Assembly: GCF_016908975.1 (NCBI RefSeq)
Contig: NZ_JAFBEX010000002.1
Location: 124,001-188,000 of the forward strand
Origin: Neobacillus cucumis
GTDB taxonomy: Bacteria; Bacillota; Bacilli; Bacillales; Cytobacillaceae
DNA length: 64,000 nt
Direction of reading: 5' to 3'
Position numbers and translations under genes: made by a program
Shown: positions 44,039 to 53,358 of the stretch, in pieces
How positions within the stretch are numbered: position 1 is the stretch's first letter
How the letters are laid out: every line of letters starts with the position of its first letter
The notes under the pieces: model-generated
Told to the model about the DNA's origin: nothing
Database searches by the model: none
Seen by the model: only the letters and a program-made list of their open reading frames with translations

Positions 44039-44779
44039 ATGAGCACTGTCCTTCTTATCGTGGTTTTAATTTCTTCCGTTGCTTATATATTGGGTGGTAT
44101 GCTTGTATTAATAAAGAAAAAATGGTCTCAGCATAGCGTGCTTGCTATGACTGCAATGAGTGCAGGATTGCTTTTGTCTATATCTATACTTGATTTGATT
44201 CCAGATACTCAAGAACAACTAAGTAATAACAGTCTTTATATCATGTTGGGGCTCGTAATCATGTATCTTGTTTCCTATCTGACTAGTGTATCTAAAAAAA
44301 AGAAATCAAATATTCATGGCTTTGATGAAAGTTCCATGATGGGAATTTCATTGGGGATGTCTCTCCATAATGTCTTTGAGGGTGTATCCATTGGTGTTAG
44401 TTATGCAATTAGTGTGAACTTAGGTCTAGTGGTATCCTTAGCCTTAATCTTTCATAAGATTCCAGAAGGAATTACCTACGCTTCTTCAGTTTTTGCGATA
44501 ACACAAAATCGAAGAAAAACAGCCATTAATCTTTTCATTCAAGGTTTATTTATTTGGCTTGGTGTGGGATTAGCCATTTTGTTATCCTATTTCACAGAAA
44601 TCAATGAAAAGTTTATGGCCATTCCTATTGCCATGACGGCGGGTATATTCATCTATCTTGGTGGTACATCCTTACTTCCTGTTGCAAATAAAATCACGAA
44701 CAGAACGATACCCATCTCTTTTGTATGTGGAGTCATATTTTTCCTTATATTCCGAAGTATTTCAGAACTTCTAGGGTAA
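44039..44779 (+). CDS. ZIP family divalent metal transporter
   Basis: A 246-residue protein with eight hydrophobic segments. The two ZIP metal-binding helices are visible: LGMSLHNVFEGVSIGVSYA (TM4) and ALIFHKIPEGITYASSVF (TM5). A Lys-rich cytoplasmic loop with one His follows TM3. It imports Zn, Fe or Mn. TTGGAGGAATATGT precedes the ATG. No metal-regulator box was identified. Confidence 0.88.
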   Translation: MSTVLLIVVLISSVAYILGGMLVLIKKKWSQHSVLAMTAMSAGLLLSISILDLIPDTQEQLSNNSLYIMLGLVIMYLVSYLTSVSKKKKSNIHGFDESSMMGISLGMSLHNVFEGVSIGVSYAISVNLGLVVSLALIFHKIPEGITYASSVFAITQNRRKTAINLFIQGLFIWLGVGLAILLSYFTEINEKFMAIPIAMTAGIFIYLGGTSLLPVANKITNRTIPISFVCGVIFFLIFRSISELLG

Positions 44780-44835
44780 GAAATAATAAATATACTTGGT
44801 TTTTTTATAAAATTTTAAATGTGAGGAGAATTTTT

Positions 44836-45441
44836 ATGAACTTAGCATTAAAAAAATCAATAGTTAAATTGGCTCTTGTACCTCTAGCTTTAATTCTTAT
44901 TTTGGGATGTTCAAGAAATGACAGTCCGTCAGGCGGTAAACAGAATCAAAAAAACACCACTACTAGCGGACAGCAAAACACTTCTTCCAACAATTCAACC
45001 CCAACTTCTTCCACTTCCACTTCAACTGATGCATCAAAATCAATTGTCTATAAAAATACAAAATACGATTTTAGCTTTAAGCTGCCTGCAAGTTGGAGAG
45101 GTTATTCAATTATAACTAGTCAGTGGGAGGGGACAGCTAATGAAACCAGTAGTACAGTAAATGAAACAGGTCCGATTATATCCATTAGAGATCCAAAATG
45201 GACTGAGGAGACCCCACGCCAGGACATCCCAATTATGGTATTTACACTTAACCAGTGGAACTCACTTAAGCAAGGAGTATTTCATATAGGAGCCGCTCCT
45301 GTGGACCCAACTGAATTGGGACACAACAATTATTACGTGTTTGCACTTCCAGCCCGATATAATTATGCTTTTCTACCGGGATATGAGGACGTGGAAAAAA
45401 TTTTAGCCGGTAACCCTTTAGAGACAACCCAACTAAAATAA
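44836..45441 (+). CDS. Lipoprotein of unknown function
   Basis: A 201-residue lipoprotein. The ATG after GTGAGGAGAA starts MNLALKKSIVKLALVPL with lipobox LILGC. A long Ser/Thr/Asn/Gln-rich linker follows, then a globular domain beginning YKNTKYDFSFKLPASWRGYS. That start is PsbP-like: a KY-x-FSFKLP-x-SW opening is seen in many small secreted Bacillus proteins. Function unknown. Confidence 0.8.
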   Translation: MNLALKKSIVKLALVPLALILILGCSRNDSPSGGKQNQKNTTTSGQQNTSSNNSTPTSSTSTSTDASKSIVYKNTKYDFSFKLPASWRGYSIITSQWEGTANETSSTVNETGPIISIRDPKWTEETPRQDIPIMVFTLNQWNSLKQGVFHIGAAPVDPTELGHNNYYVFALPARYNYAFLPGYEDVEKILAGNPLETTQLK

Positions 45442-45450
45442 GGAAACAAT

Positions 45451-45490
45451 AGATGCCAGTAACCTTTCAACAAGGTGCCTGGCATCTTTA
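45451..45490. terminator. Terminator between convergent genes
   Basis: AGATGCCAG / CTGGCATCT outer stem with an inner ACCTT/AAGGT stem, followed by TTTATT. Confidence 0.75.
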
Positions 45491-46384
45491 TTAAAGTCTA
45501 GTATATTTGTATTTTTGCAAAGAAATAAATAAGAAAATTCCAAGAGAAACAATGGTCCACAATAGGGAGATAGCCGGATCAATATTTCTAACAACAAATA
45601 AGGATGGAATGTTACCCATGGCAGAGTTATCCATCGTGAGGAACCATCCCAGCAGCATGTTATTTGCTGCGTGCGCTCCAATCGACAATTCGGTACTGTT
45701 CGTTTTGGCGGTGATATAACACCAAATGAATCCAGTTAACAAATAATCTGCTCCAAACAATATAGGGGAATACCCCATTTCGGGATTGGTGAAATGGAGC
45801 GCGCCAAAAATCGAGCCTACTATAATTGATAAAAGGAAAGGAATGCGAATCCATTTTCCGAACAGCTGCATGAGGTAACCTCTGAAAAATAATTCCTCAC
45901 AGGTCGTTTGAATGGGAGTGAATACAAGCACGAGCGCGAATAAAATCAAAAAATCAGAAACTCTTGAATCGTTGAATGAGTAATTCCCAGGGTTTAGGAG
46001 GAAATCGATGATGGTAGTCACACTAAGGATTACAAAGTAGGTAAGAAATCCAAAGCCTATTCTTTTCCAATCTATCTTTCTATTGGGCGTAATAAGCGAT
46101 GTGAATTTCCGTTTGTGAATGAACCGAACCGCGACAAAAAGACCCAAAAGCCAAAACAAAAATTGTGAATTGATTAAGGCAAAATAAAGTAACGGGTTAA
46201 TTCCCACATAATCTCCTTTATTTAAATCCAAATAGGTATGGGGGTTTCCATCCGTATTAACGATCCATTCACTGATGATGACATAAGGCAGCGTTCCGAT
46301 TAACATAAACAGAATAATGACAATAAATGAAGATAAATACCGCTTCCAGCTATTTTTACCTTTTATTCCTCTAATAAAATCCAT
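45491..46384 (-). CDS. CPBP family intramembrane metalloprotease
   Basis: A 297-residue membrane protein with 7-8 hydrophobic segments. All CAAX/ABI protease motifs are present: TCEELFFRGYLMQLFG (EExxxR), FGALHFTNPEMGY (FxxxH) and GAHAANNMLLGW (HxxxN). In Gram-positive bacteria these proteins process peptides or take part in bacteriocin immunity. No bacteriocin gene is adjacent, so its target is unknown. Confidence 0.9.
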   Translation of the reverse strand: MDFIRGIKGKNSWKRYLSSFIVIILFMLIGTLPYVIISEWIVNTDGNPHTYLDLNKGDYVGINPLLYFALINSQFLFWLLGLFVAVRFIHKRKFTSLITPNRKIDWKRIGFGFLTYFVILSVTTIIDFLLNPGNYSFNDSRVSDFLILFALVLVFTPIQTTCEELFFRGYLMQLFGKWIRIPFLLSIIVGSIFGALHFTNPEMGYSPILFGADYLLTGFIWCYITAKTNSTELSIGAHAANNMLLGWFLTMDNSAMGNIPSLFVVRNIDPAISLLWTIVSLGIFLFISLQKYKYTRL

Positions 46385-46627
46385 CTACATTAACACCAAC
46401 ATTCTATTAAATTTAAAAAGATACAATTTATTTCATTATTGGTTAAGCTTTTCAATTATTTGAATGATTTATCGGATTGTTTTTTTTATAAAGATTGCTA
46501 AATAAAAAGTGGACATAATTATATATACTACCTTCAATTTTATTTAATTACTGGAGTAATCAATTTGCAAGAACGAGGAAAATTAAAAAGTAAAATAATC
46601 AAAAATTATAAGAAAATTGCACCTATA

Positions 46628-46657
46628 AAAAATGCTTGGCATATGCCAAGCATTTTT
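46628..46657. terminator. Perfect 30-base palindrome, bidirectional terminator
   Basis: AAAAATGCTTGGCATATGCC and its complement form an uninterrupted self-complementary sequence centred at 46642/46643. It follows the YhcN-like gene stop by six bases. Confidence 0.8.
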
Positions 46658-46662
46658 ACATT

Positions 46663-47160
46663 CTATTCGGCTTTGGGGAATACTCTACGAATGGTTTCAG
46701 TAAATTCATTAAAGAATCCTGAGACTGATTTACCGTTACGAAGATCTGACGCATATGTGTTTAAACGATCATAAAAATCCGGGTTTTCCGATACATAAAC
46801 GTTATCAATGTCACGATCAGTAGATTTAACTCTTTGTGAAATCTTGTGCTCAATATGATAGGTACCCTTATTCCGGGATGTAGGTGAAAGCTTTACAGCT
46901 ACATACGCATTATTTTTTGTCACAATAACATTTGCAGTGTCCACCTCTGGCAAGTCTGCTACTTTTTTAGCTGCATTATCGGCGACTCTCATCTTAGTAC
47001 GGTTATCATAAGCATTATTGTTCCTGTTGTTGGTGATGTTGTTCTTTGTCACATTCTGGTCACGATTTACAACATCATTTTTATTTAAGTTATTTTTGGA
47101 ACATCCAGTTATATCAAGGCTAAATATAAGGATTGCCATCAAGATTAAGGTTTTATTCAT
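46663..47160 (-). CDS. YhcN/YlaJ family sporulation lipoprotein
   Basis: A 165-residue lipoprotein with signal MNKTLILMAILIFSL and lipobox DITGC. An Asn-rich linker is followed by the YhcN/YlaJ domain: RVADNAAKKVADLPEVDTAN, VIVTKNNAYVAVKL, and VKSTDRDIDNVYVSENPDF. Such proteins sit in the spore inner membrane or cortex of Bacillus. GGAGGGACTAG precedes the ATG; a longer in-frame opening upstream has no ribosome binding site. Confidence 0.88.
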   Translation of the reverse strand: MNKTLILMAILIFSLDITGCSKNNLNKNDVVNRDQNVTKNNITNNRNNNAYDNRTKMRVADNAAKKVADLPEVDTANVIVTKNNAYVAVKLSPTSRNKGTYHIEHKISQRVKSTDRDIDNVYVSENPDFYDRLNTYASDLRNGKSVSGFFNEFTETIRRVFPKAE

Positions 47161-47505
47161 TCTAGTCCCTCCGTTAGTTATGTTAGATAACAATCTTATT
47201 ATTGAATACCTTATTCTTTTTATACTTATTACTTGGTTTAAGGGAGAATTTATACTTATTTGAACCAAGGAGAGGGAAAACCAATTCTTTATTAAATTAA
47301 CGTCTTTTTTCCTATCATTGAATAGCATGGTTCTTTTTATATATTTTCTGTTCGGGGGGATAATATTCATGAGAAGGAAGTCACAGTAGAAATATTAGTT
47401 CTAGAGAATATTGAATGAATAAATGAATTTTTAATATTTAGAATTCAGGGAAGTTGGTAATCCAATAAATTCAAAGAAAAAATGCGGGAAAAGGAGCACT
47501 TAGTT
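47161..47505. other. Intergenic region, promoters only
   Basis: No gene seen. AT-rich sequence between the divergent YhcN-like and DUF3231 genes; presumably holds their sporulation promoters, which I could not assign. Confidence 0.4.
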
Positions 47506-48555
47506 ATGACCACCGATAAAGATTTAAATCCAATGAAAGTGATGCAACCCCTAAGTATCAATCCAAAAATAATAGATGAGACCCGACCTTTAAGGTCTTT
47601 TGAAATGGGGAAACTTTGGGCGACCTATATGGGAAACAGTATGTCTATTCAAATCTTAAGTTATTTTCATCAGCATTGCGAGGATGAAAATATTAAGGCG
47701 CTATTGGAAAATGGTTTAGCTTTATCAAAAGATTTCCTACAGAGGATAGAGGGATTCTTTAAAAATGATAATTTTCCTATCCCAGCCGGATTTACTAAAG
47801 ATGATGTAAATCTCGGTGCTCCCCGTTTATACGCAGATGAATTTTACGTTCATTATTTAAAATATGCTTCCAAGGCAGGTATGAGTCTTTACGCAGTAGC
47901 AGTTCCATTGATTTTGCGGGAGGATATAAGAGAGTTTTTTATTTATTGTAATCAATGTACTACAGTCTTTTTAGGACAAATTAATAATGTTTTAATGGAA
48001 AAGAAATTAATTGCAGAACCTCCTATTATTCCAACACCAGATGGGAATGAAAAAGTTGATAAACAAAGTTACTTAAATGGATTTTTTGGAGATGTCCGAC
48101 CATTACAGGCATTAGAAATCATACATCTTTGGGATAACATCGAGAATAACGTAACAAGTATGGCATTATTATTAGGATTTCATCGTATCGTACAAGACCA
48201 AAAGATAAAGTCTTTGTTTAAACGAGGTTTAGACATGACTGAAAAGGCGGTAAAGCAGTATAAAGAAAAACTGCATATGGAACACATTCAATCACCGTCG
48301 TACTTAGACCATTTGGTTACAACATCTACATATCCACCTTTTTCCGATAAAATAATGCTGTTTCATAAAGTGGACATGTTCGCAATGAAGATAAGGTCAT
48401 TCGGAAATTCAATGGCGGTAACAGCAAGAAGAGATATAAATTTCTTGTATGGCAGAACTCTTATGAATATTGGCTTATTCGTTGACGACGGCATGAATAT
48501 CTTAATTGATAAAGGTTGGGTGGAAGCACCACCAAGATCGTATGATAGGGGTTAA
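47506..48555 (+). CDS. DUF3231 family protein, two repeats
   Basis: A 349-residue protein made of two similar ferritin-like helical halves. Each begins with a segment of the type WATYMGNSMSIQILSYFHQH or LWDNIENNVTSMALLLGFHR. The second half ends with a YGRTLMNIGLFVDDGMNILI helix and the short motif WVEAPPRSYDRG. DUF3231 proteins are common in spore formers and their function is unknown. AAAGGAGCAC lies before the ATG; an earlier in-frame ATG at 47482 lacks a site. A broken paralogue lies at 50253. Confidence 0.85.
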   Translation: MTTDKDLNPMKVMQPLSINPKIIDETRPLRSFEMGKLWATYMGNSMSIQILSYFHQHCEDENIKALLENGLALSKDFLQRIEGFFKNDNFPIPAGFTKDDVNLGAPRLYADEFYVHYLKYASKAGMSLYAVAVPLILREDIREFFIYCNQCTTVFLGQINNVLMEKKLIAEPPIIPTPDGNEKVDKQSYLNGFFGDVRPLQALEIIHLWDNIENNVTSMALLLGFHRIVQDQKIKSLFKRGLDMTEKAVKQYKEKLHMEHIQSPSYLDHLVTTSTYPPFSDKIMLFHKVDMFAMKIRSFGNSMAVTARRDINFLYGRTLMNIGLFVDDGMNILIDKGWVEAPPRSYDRG

Positions 48556-48798
48556 AGGTACGATTGGAACAGCTTGAACAACTTAGATGATGGTTTGATG
48601 CATTTTACTTAAATTTTCGGGTGCGATTGTTCACTATGAGCAGTCGCTTTTCTTGTTCAACTAACAGGGCAGGATTGCTGATATGAAATGGGAATCTCTT
48701 TGAGTTAAATGGTAAAGTTGATTTAGTAATATTAATTTAGATTTGGAACCTTTTTACATAATAAAGAATATATACTATCTACCCAAGGAGGATTTTCT

Positions 48799-49872
48799 TT
48801 GATTACTGATTTACAAAAGGAAGCTGAGGAATTTATCCGGACTTGTTATAGCGAATTGAATAAAACAGAGCAAGAACTAGAAAATAGATTGAATGAAGTG
48901 AATGAACAGTTACGGAATAAGAGTTTTTATGAACACACCAACCTAGAGATTGAATATGGGGCTAAAATGGCTTGGCGTAATAGTATTCGTTGTATAGGAA
49001 GGTTATTTTGGGATCAATTAAAAGTATTCGATAAGAGGGACCTAAAGAAAGAAGAAATAATTGAAGCCTTATTTTAAAACATCGAATATGCAACGAATAG
49101 GGGGCGAATACGCCCTACAATCACCATTTTCAAAAAGTCTCGAATCAATAAGTTCGAATATGGAATCACCAATTAATTCGCTATGCAGGTTATAAAACGG
49201 AACAAGGTGTTTTAGGGGATCCACACTCCATTTCCTTTACCGAGACTTGTATAGATTTAGGATGGCAACCGAAGTTTGGAAATTTCGATGTTTTACCCTT
49301 AGTTGTTCAAATAAATGATCATCCTCCTAAAGTAGCACAGATTCCAGAAAAGATTCTTCTCGAAGTGCCAATTAGTCATCCCCATTACAAATGGTTTACC
49401 AATTTAGAGTTGAAGTGGTATGCAGTCCCGATGATCTCGGATATGATTTTAGAAATTGGCGGCATTACTTATACCGCTGCTCCTTTTAATGGCTGGTATA
49501 TGGGGACTGAGATAGGGGCAAGGAATTTTGCGGATGAATCGAGGTATAATATGCTTCCTAAAATAGGTAAATTAATGGGATTGGATATAAAAAGTAATAT
49601 ATCTTTATGGAAGGATAGGGCACTCTTAGAATTAAATACAGCAGTTTTACATTCCTTTAAGGAGGACGGGGGTTAGTATTGTAGACCATCATACGGCTGC
49701 CCAACAATTTAAAAAATTTGAAGAAAAAGAAAGGGCAAGTGAGAGGTTAATTACAGGTGACTGGACGTGGCTTATTCCACCCTTATCACCTGCCGCAACT
49801 CATATTTTCCACAAATCATATCAAAATGTCATTAGAAAACCCAATTATTTTTATCAACCTAACCCATATTAA
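48799..49872 (+). pseudogene. nos: Bacterial nitric oxide synthase oxygenase, decayed
   Basis: Pieces of a bNOS oxygenase (normally about 360 residues) are readable throughout: MAWRNSIRCIGRLFWDQLKV (heme Cys in IRCIGR), GDPHSISFTETCIDLGWQPK, EIGGITYTAAPFNGWYMGTE (heme pocket and substrate Glu), [20 protein letters not shown]. Lesions are a TAA at 49075-49077, an indel near 49140, and an extra G in the GGGGG run near 49670. The gene cannot make protein as written. The ribosome binding site AAGGAGG and TTG start remain. Confidence 0.92.
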
Positions 49873-49873
49873 T

Positions 49874-49915
49874 TAACGACCGAACAGGTAAAAAATTCAG
49901 GGTTTCGGTCGTTTA
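49874..49915 (+). terminator. Terminator after the nos relic
   Basis: AACGACCGAA and TTCGGTCGTT arms directly after the last nos codon. Confidence 0.6.
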
Positions 49916-49986
49916 GAGAAAAAAACGCCTTATCGACTGATATTAAAGAAGGTTAGAAGAAATTAAGGATTGTGCAATTAATTAAA

Positions 49987-50022
49987 ACAAAAGAAAGCAC
50001 AAATTTCGGTGCTTTCTTTTGT
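49987..50022. terminator. Perfect 14-bp inverted repeat, terminator form
   Basis: ACAAAAGAAAGCAC and GTGCTTTCTTTTGT with an eight-base loop. Confidence 0.6.
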
Positions 50023-50252
50023 TTATACAATGTGGTATGAGAAAATACTTAATGCTTAAGTTAAAGCTGACGTTTTGAATAAAAACTGGAATCTTTTCTC
50101 GATTCTTACAATAAAGAAGGAAGCTTTTATTACCAATGTCATGAGCCTAGATAATAAGCTAATAAGTATAATCACACTCAGTCCCTCCACATTGGAGTTT
50201 TTAGTGTTATTTATAACACTATTGGTAGTATTCAGCGAAAAAATCACTTTAT

Positions 50253-51001
50253 TCATGTGTTGTTGATGAGTTGATGTCGGTCTTCTGTCTGAGGAGGTTC
50301 TTCAAACCACCCGAGTTTAATCATGATTTCAATTCCTTCTTGACCATAAAAATAGATATCTTTGGCTAATAAGGTAATTTTTAAGCTAATATCATTTCTT
50401 AATGTGAAAAATGTCCCAAAACTATTTCCAACAATGCAAAACCCATTGAGGAAGGTAATACAATTCATCATCAGCTTATCTGAAAAAGGTGCAACTGTTG
50501 AGGTCGTTACCGTACTTCCAGATGTGGCAGAAAACTATATATCATGATCTAAAAGAATTTCTTGAAATATTTTAATTTGTTTCTTCGCAGGGTCTTTTCC
50601 TTTTTCTAAATATTTTCTAACTTCTTTGTTCTGGGCACATTGAGCAAATCCTGTTATTAGCTGCATCCCAATGTTATTCGTTTCTATTCCATGATGAAGA
50701 AAACCGAGTTCAATGTCGTTTAAAGCCCGCTTAGAATTAAAAGGGTTAAAGCCGCCCATATACTGCTTACTATTAATAAACTCAATGGTCTTAGGCATTG
50801 TCACTTTTGGCGGAGGTACAAGAATCCCTTTCTTTAGTAAATATTGAGTAGCTTTTTTATATATTTTCTGGGTCACAGTGGTAAGTCCCTTATAGAGCCG
50901 TATCACATCATCGTGATAGGCCATGTTCATGTTAATGGTGTACACCTCTTTCTCGCCTCATCATCATCGGCTTTCTTGATAAAGTATTCTAATATTCTCA
51001 T
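50253..51001 (-). pseudogene. DUF3231 family protein, broken
   Basis: The minus strand begins with AAAGGACACTTATC and MRILEYFIKKADDDEARK, then shifts frame near 50945. It continues VYTINMNMAYHDDVIRLYKG through SKQYMGGFNPFNSKRALNDI. A TAG at 50535-50537 interrupts it, after which the same frame goes on as FSATSGSTVTTSTVAPFSDK and LMMNCITFLNGF to the usual WFEEPPQTEDRH end. The TAG would be CAG before a single C-to-T change. It lacks part of the first repeat relative to the intact 349-residue copy at 47506. Confidence 0.8.
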
Positions 51002-51301
51002 GATAAGTGTCCTTTCTTGGTAGGTAAGCCAAAGGGTTCCGACTTTGGATGAGCTAATAGGATTTGTTAATTCAAACTACTCCAACCTTGCTTTTTAGAT
51101 AATTAAATTATTTCCATATAGATGGAAAATGATGCGCAATATACTGAAAAGGGAGCTTTAGATGAATATTTTGCATGGTCCATGTTTTCTAGCTTTTATG
51201 AAGGGACCCATAGGAAAAAAAACATTTGTTGGAACAAGTTTATAGGAGGATAACCAATGAATATGATGATATGAAAAATTAAGTGTAGGGAAGTGCATTT
51301 T
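51002..51301. other. Intergenic region with tiny frames
   Basis: Apart from the 27-residue frame listed separately, there is only an AT-rich leader with an isolated AGGAGGATAACCA before a five-codon frame at 51257. That may be a relic leader peptide for the Pro-rich gene. Confidence 0.35.
51162..51245 (+). CDS. Possible 27-residue peptide
   Basis: ATG six bases after AAAAGGGAGC, encoding MNILHGPCFLAFMKGPIGKK, TFVGTSL and a TAG. No family recognised. It may be chance or a relic of a spore-surface gene. Confidence 0.25.
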   Translation: MNILHGPCFLAFMKGPIGKKTFVGTSL

Positions 51302-51784
51302 ATGTATCCTAGTCATGTACAGTTGTATTATAACATTCCATATAGTCAAGACGCTTATCTAACTGCAACTCCGTATCAAGCCGATTACTATTCGACCTTT
51401 GATCAAAGACATTTCGGCGGGGGGCAACCTCCGATGGCACCACCACCAGGTCAGCAAGGTCCGACAGCACCTCCACCAGGTCAACATGCTCCGATCGCAC
51501 CACCAACGGGTCATCATGATACAGAAGTTGGGCCACCAACAGCTCCACCGCCATCTGCTGTGCCTCAACAAACACACCATGCAGGAGCATATGCTGTAGA
51601 CCCAGGCAGTATGGTAAGATGTCTACACAGAAACACGTATGTATGGTTAAGAGGTTTTGAGCAATTTTGGTTTTATCCGACATTTATTGGGCGACATTCT
51701 GTTTCAGGCTATCGCTGGACTGGACGTAGATGGGTTAATTTCGGAATTAGCCTAAGGCAAATTCAATCATTTACTTGCGTTTAA
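51302..51784 (+). CDS. Proline-rich protein with conserved aromatic C-terminal domain
   Basis: About 160 residues. A Tyr-rich start (MYPSHVQLYYNIPYSQDAY) is followed by a low-complexity region of imperfect PPGQ/APPPGQ repeats (about residues 45-90). The C-terminal ~60 residues are compact: RCLHRNTYVWLRGFEQFWFY, PTFIGRHSVSGYRWTGRRWV. I recall this C-terminal pattern from unnamed Bacillus proteins sometimes mislabelled transporters. There is no membrane segment. A coat or exosporium role is plausible from composition and the sporulation genes nearby, but not shown. Confidence 0.7.
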   Translation: MYPSHVQLYYNIPYSQDAYLTATPYQADYYSTFDQRHFGGGQPPMAPPPGQQGPTAPPPGQHAPIAPPTGHHDTEVGPPTAPPPSAVPQQTHHAGAYAVDPGSMVRCLHRNTYVWLRGFEQFWFYPTFIGRHSVSGYRWTGRRWVNFGISLRQIQSFTCV

Positions 51785-51827
51785 TAAGGTTTTGTAAGAA
51801 TTGGAGAACCTTACCGAAAGCAAAGAA

Positions 51828-51860
51828 AAAGCACAATTCCAGTAGGAGGGATTGTGCTTT
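51828..51860 (+). terminator. Terminator of the Pro-rich gene
   Basis: AAAGCACAAT and ATTGTGCTTT arms with a 13-base loop. Confidence 0.7.
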
Positions 51861-52026
51861 ATAATTTAAAAGAAACATCTACAATCTGTCCGTCCAATTC
51901 ATTGTCAATAGCTTCAATTAAAAGTTCAACGTTGATATCCTTTACATACTTTTGGGAGGGAATCATTTTAGCAATATTTGTTCCTACCTTTAAAACCGCT
52001 AAAAATGGCAGCGAAGAGGTTAACAT
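51859..52026 (-). CDS. Possible 55-residue open frame, unrecognised
   Basis: The minus strand reads MLTSSLPFLAVLKVGTNIAK, MIPSQKYVKDINVELLIEAI, DNELDGQIVDVSFKL, stop. The KYVKDINVELLIEAIDNELDGQIVDV part looks like real protein with alternating polarity. However, there is no ribosome binding site and the 5' side is unconvincing. More likely the tail of a lost gene than a working one. Confidence 0.25.
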   Translation of the reverse strand: MLTSSLPFLAVLKVGTNIAKMIPSQKYVKDINVELLIEAIDNELDGQIVDVSFKL

Positions 52027-52123
52027 TCAGAGGAGTAATATTCTAAAGCACAGAGAATTATTTCCCTTTGTGAAGCTTAAACTAAAATGAAATTATATCC
52101 ATTTTAAATAGGGGAATCTAGTT

Positions 52124-52597
52124 ATGGTCTTATTTTTTGCTTCGTTAGTACTTTTCAATTTTGTTGCATATAAAATGAGAAAACAGCTTACTAAAAATCA
52201 AATTGTTCACATTTGGAAATTCACAATGATATTGGAAATTATCTTTGATATTTTTATCGATGAAAAAACAAATGGGTACTGGTATTTTTGGAAAGGAATT
52301 GATTGGACAAATATATTAGTATATACGGTACTAATTCCACCAGTTAATGTAATATTTTTAAACTGGTTTCCTTTTTATCATTCTTGCTTAAAAAAAATTC
52401 GTTATTTTGTTTTTTGGGTGATTTTCCTTTTGGCTTATGAGTTATTAGTTCTACAGCAACCTTTGGGGTACTTTCATTACGGTTGGTGGAAATTTATTTA
52501 TTCCGCTTTACTTGACCCTATTTTGCTATTAATTTTGTTGGCTTATTATAAGTGGATATGTAGGATTGAAATAAGTAAGGAGGATAATAGTTCTTGA
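52124..52597 (+). CDS. CBO0543 family membrane protein
   Basis: A 157-residue protein with five hydrophobic segments. It matches the CBO0543 pattern seen in Bacillus/Clostridium: WYFWKGIDWTNILVYTVLIP, PVNVIFLNWFPF and QPLGYFHYGWWKFIYSALLD. Function unknown; often found in spore-forming Firmicutes. It overlaps the acetyltransferase gene downstream by four bases, so the two are translationally coupled. Confidence 0.75.
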   Translation: MVLFFASLVLFNFVAYKMRKQLTKNQIVHIWKFTMILEIIFDIFIDEKTNGYWYFWKGIDWTNILVYTVLIPPVNVIFLNWFPFYHSCLKKIRYFVFWVIFLLAYELLVLQQPLGYFHYGWWKFIYSALLDPILLLILLAYYKWICRIEISKEDNSS

Positions 52598-53046
52598 TTA
52601 AAAAAATTGATATTACAAATCCAAAATTTGCTAATAAAGTTTTGGATGTTCAGTTACTTTCTTATAGGGTGGAGGCAGAGTTAATTGGTTTTAATGAGAT
52701 ACCTCCATTAAAAGATACAGTTGAAACGTTACAACAATGTGGAGAAAAATTCTATGGCTGTTACATAAATGAGGAATTGAGTGGGGTCATATCCATAAAA
52801 ATAGAAAATGGTGTCATGGATATACATAGATTATTCGTTCATCCAAAACATTTCAGAAGAAAAATTGGCAAAATGTTATTAGATTTCATTCAAACCCATG
52901 AAAAAGGATTTGAAACAATAATTGTATCAACTGGATCTAAAAACGTACCCGCAATAAACTTCTATCAAAAAAATGGATTCTCAAAAACAAGAGAAGAAAA
53001 AGTAACAGAAGGTTTATTACTAACCTTTTTCAATAAAAAAATTTAA
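52594..53046 (+). CDS. GNAT family N-acetyltransferase
   Basis: A 150-residue GNAT protein starting at a TTG with AAGGAGG eight bases before it. MDIHRLFVHPKHFRRKIGKM, LLDFIQTHEKG and PAINFYQKNGFSKTREEKV are the standard motifs, with the acetyl-CoA loop as RRKIGKM. The substrate is unknown. Confidence 0.85.
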   Translation: MIKKIDITNPKFANKVLDVQLLSYRVEAELIGFNEIPPLKDTVETLQQCGEKFYGCYINEELSGVISIKIENGVMDIHRLFVHPKHFRRKIGKMLLDFIQTHEKGFETIIVSTGSKNVPAINFYQKNGFSKTREEKVTEGLLLTFFNKKI

Positions 53047-53095
53047 AAGTTGCTTGTTAAGCTTGCGATTTTGTTGAATTATGGAAATGGTTAAG

Positions 53096-53358
53096 TCAGT
53101 TGGATTTGCAGAAATGTAAACTATACCCCGGCTTTACTTTTGGTGTTTCAGATAAATCTTTTAAAATTTCTTCATTCACTTCTTCATTAAAATCAGAAGG
53201 AAATTCTAGGATGAGATCTTTTAGATTAGCAACTGAAATAATTAAACCTAATTCATATAATACATTTTTTTGGTAAGTATTCCTTTTTTAATATTATTCT
53301 TAATTTCGTTATAAAAACTAATGAGAACTTCTATAGGTAATTTTTTAAATAAATCCAT
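53096..53358 (-). pseudogene. Small unknown protein, frameshifted
   Basis: GAGGAGAATAGAAG precedes an ATG that starts MDLFKKLPIEVLISFYNEIK, NNIKKGILTKKMYY, then a stop after two more codons. Two bases of the TATTATAT stretch near 53256 appear extra. Without them the frame continues ELGLIISVANLKDLILEFPS, DFNEEVNEEILKDLSETPKV, KPGYSLHFCKSN, stop, for about 86 residues. The composition resembles small immunity-like or regulatory proteins, but I recognise no family. Confidence 0.45.

Larger units (their letters stand above)
49873..50252. other. Intergenic region with two hairpins
   Basis: No gene seen besides the terminator-like stems at 49874-49915 and 49987-50022; the 50056-50266 stretch gives only short overlapping frames on both strands, which I do not regard as genes. 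Confidence 0.5.

Noticed and set aside
46663-47370. YhcN-like gene beginning at 47370
   Set aside because: The extra 70 residues have no ribosome binding site and would bury the lipoprotein signal peptide; the ATG at 47160 has GGAGGGAC and the lipobox.
50056-50266. Pair of overlapping 63-66 codon frames on opposite strands
   Set aside because: Neither has a start signal or a recognisable composition, and they share the same AT-rich sequence.
51309-51683. Antisense gene over the Pro-rich protein gene (124 codons)
   Set aside because: It mirrors the low-complexity proline-codon repeats of the real gene and has no ribosome binding site.
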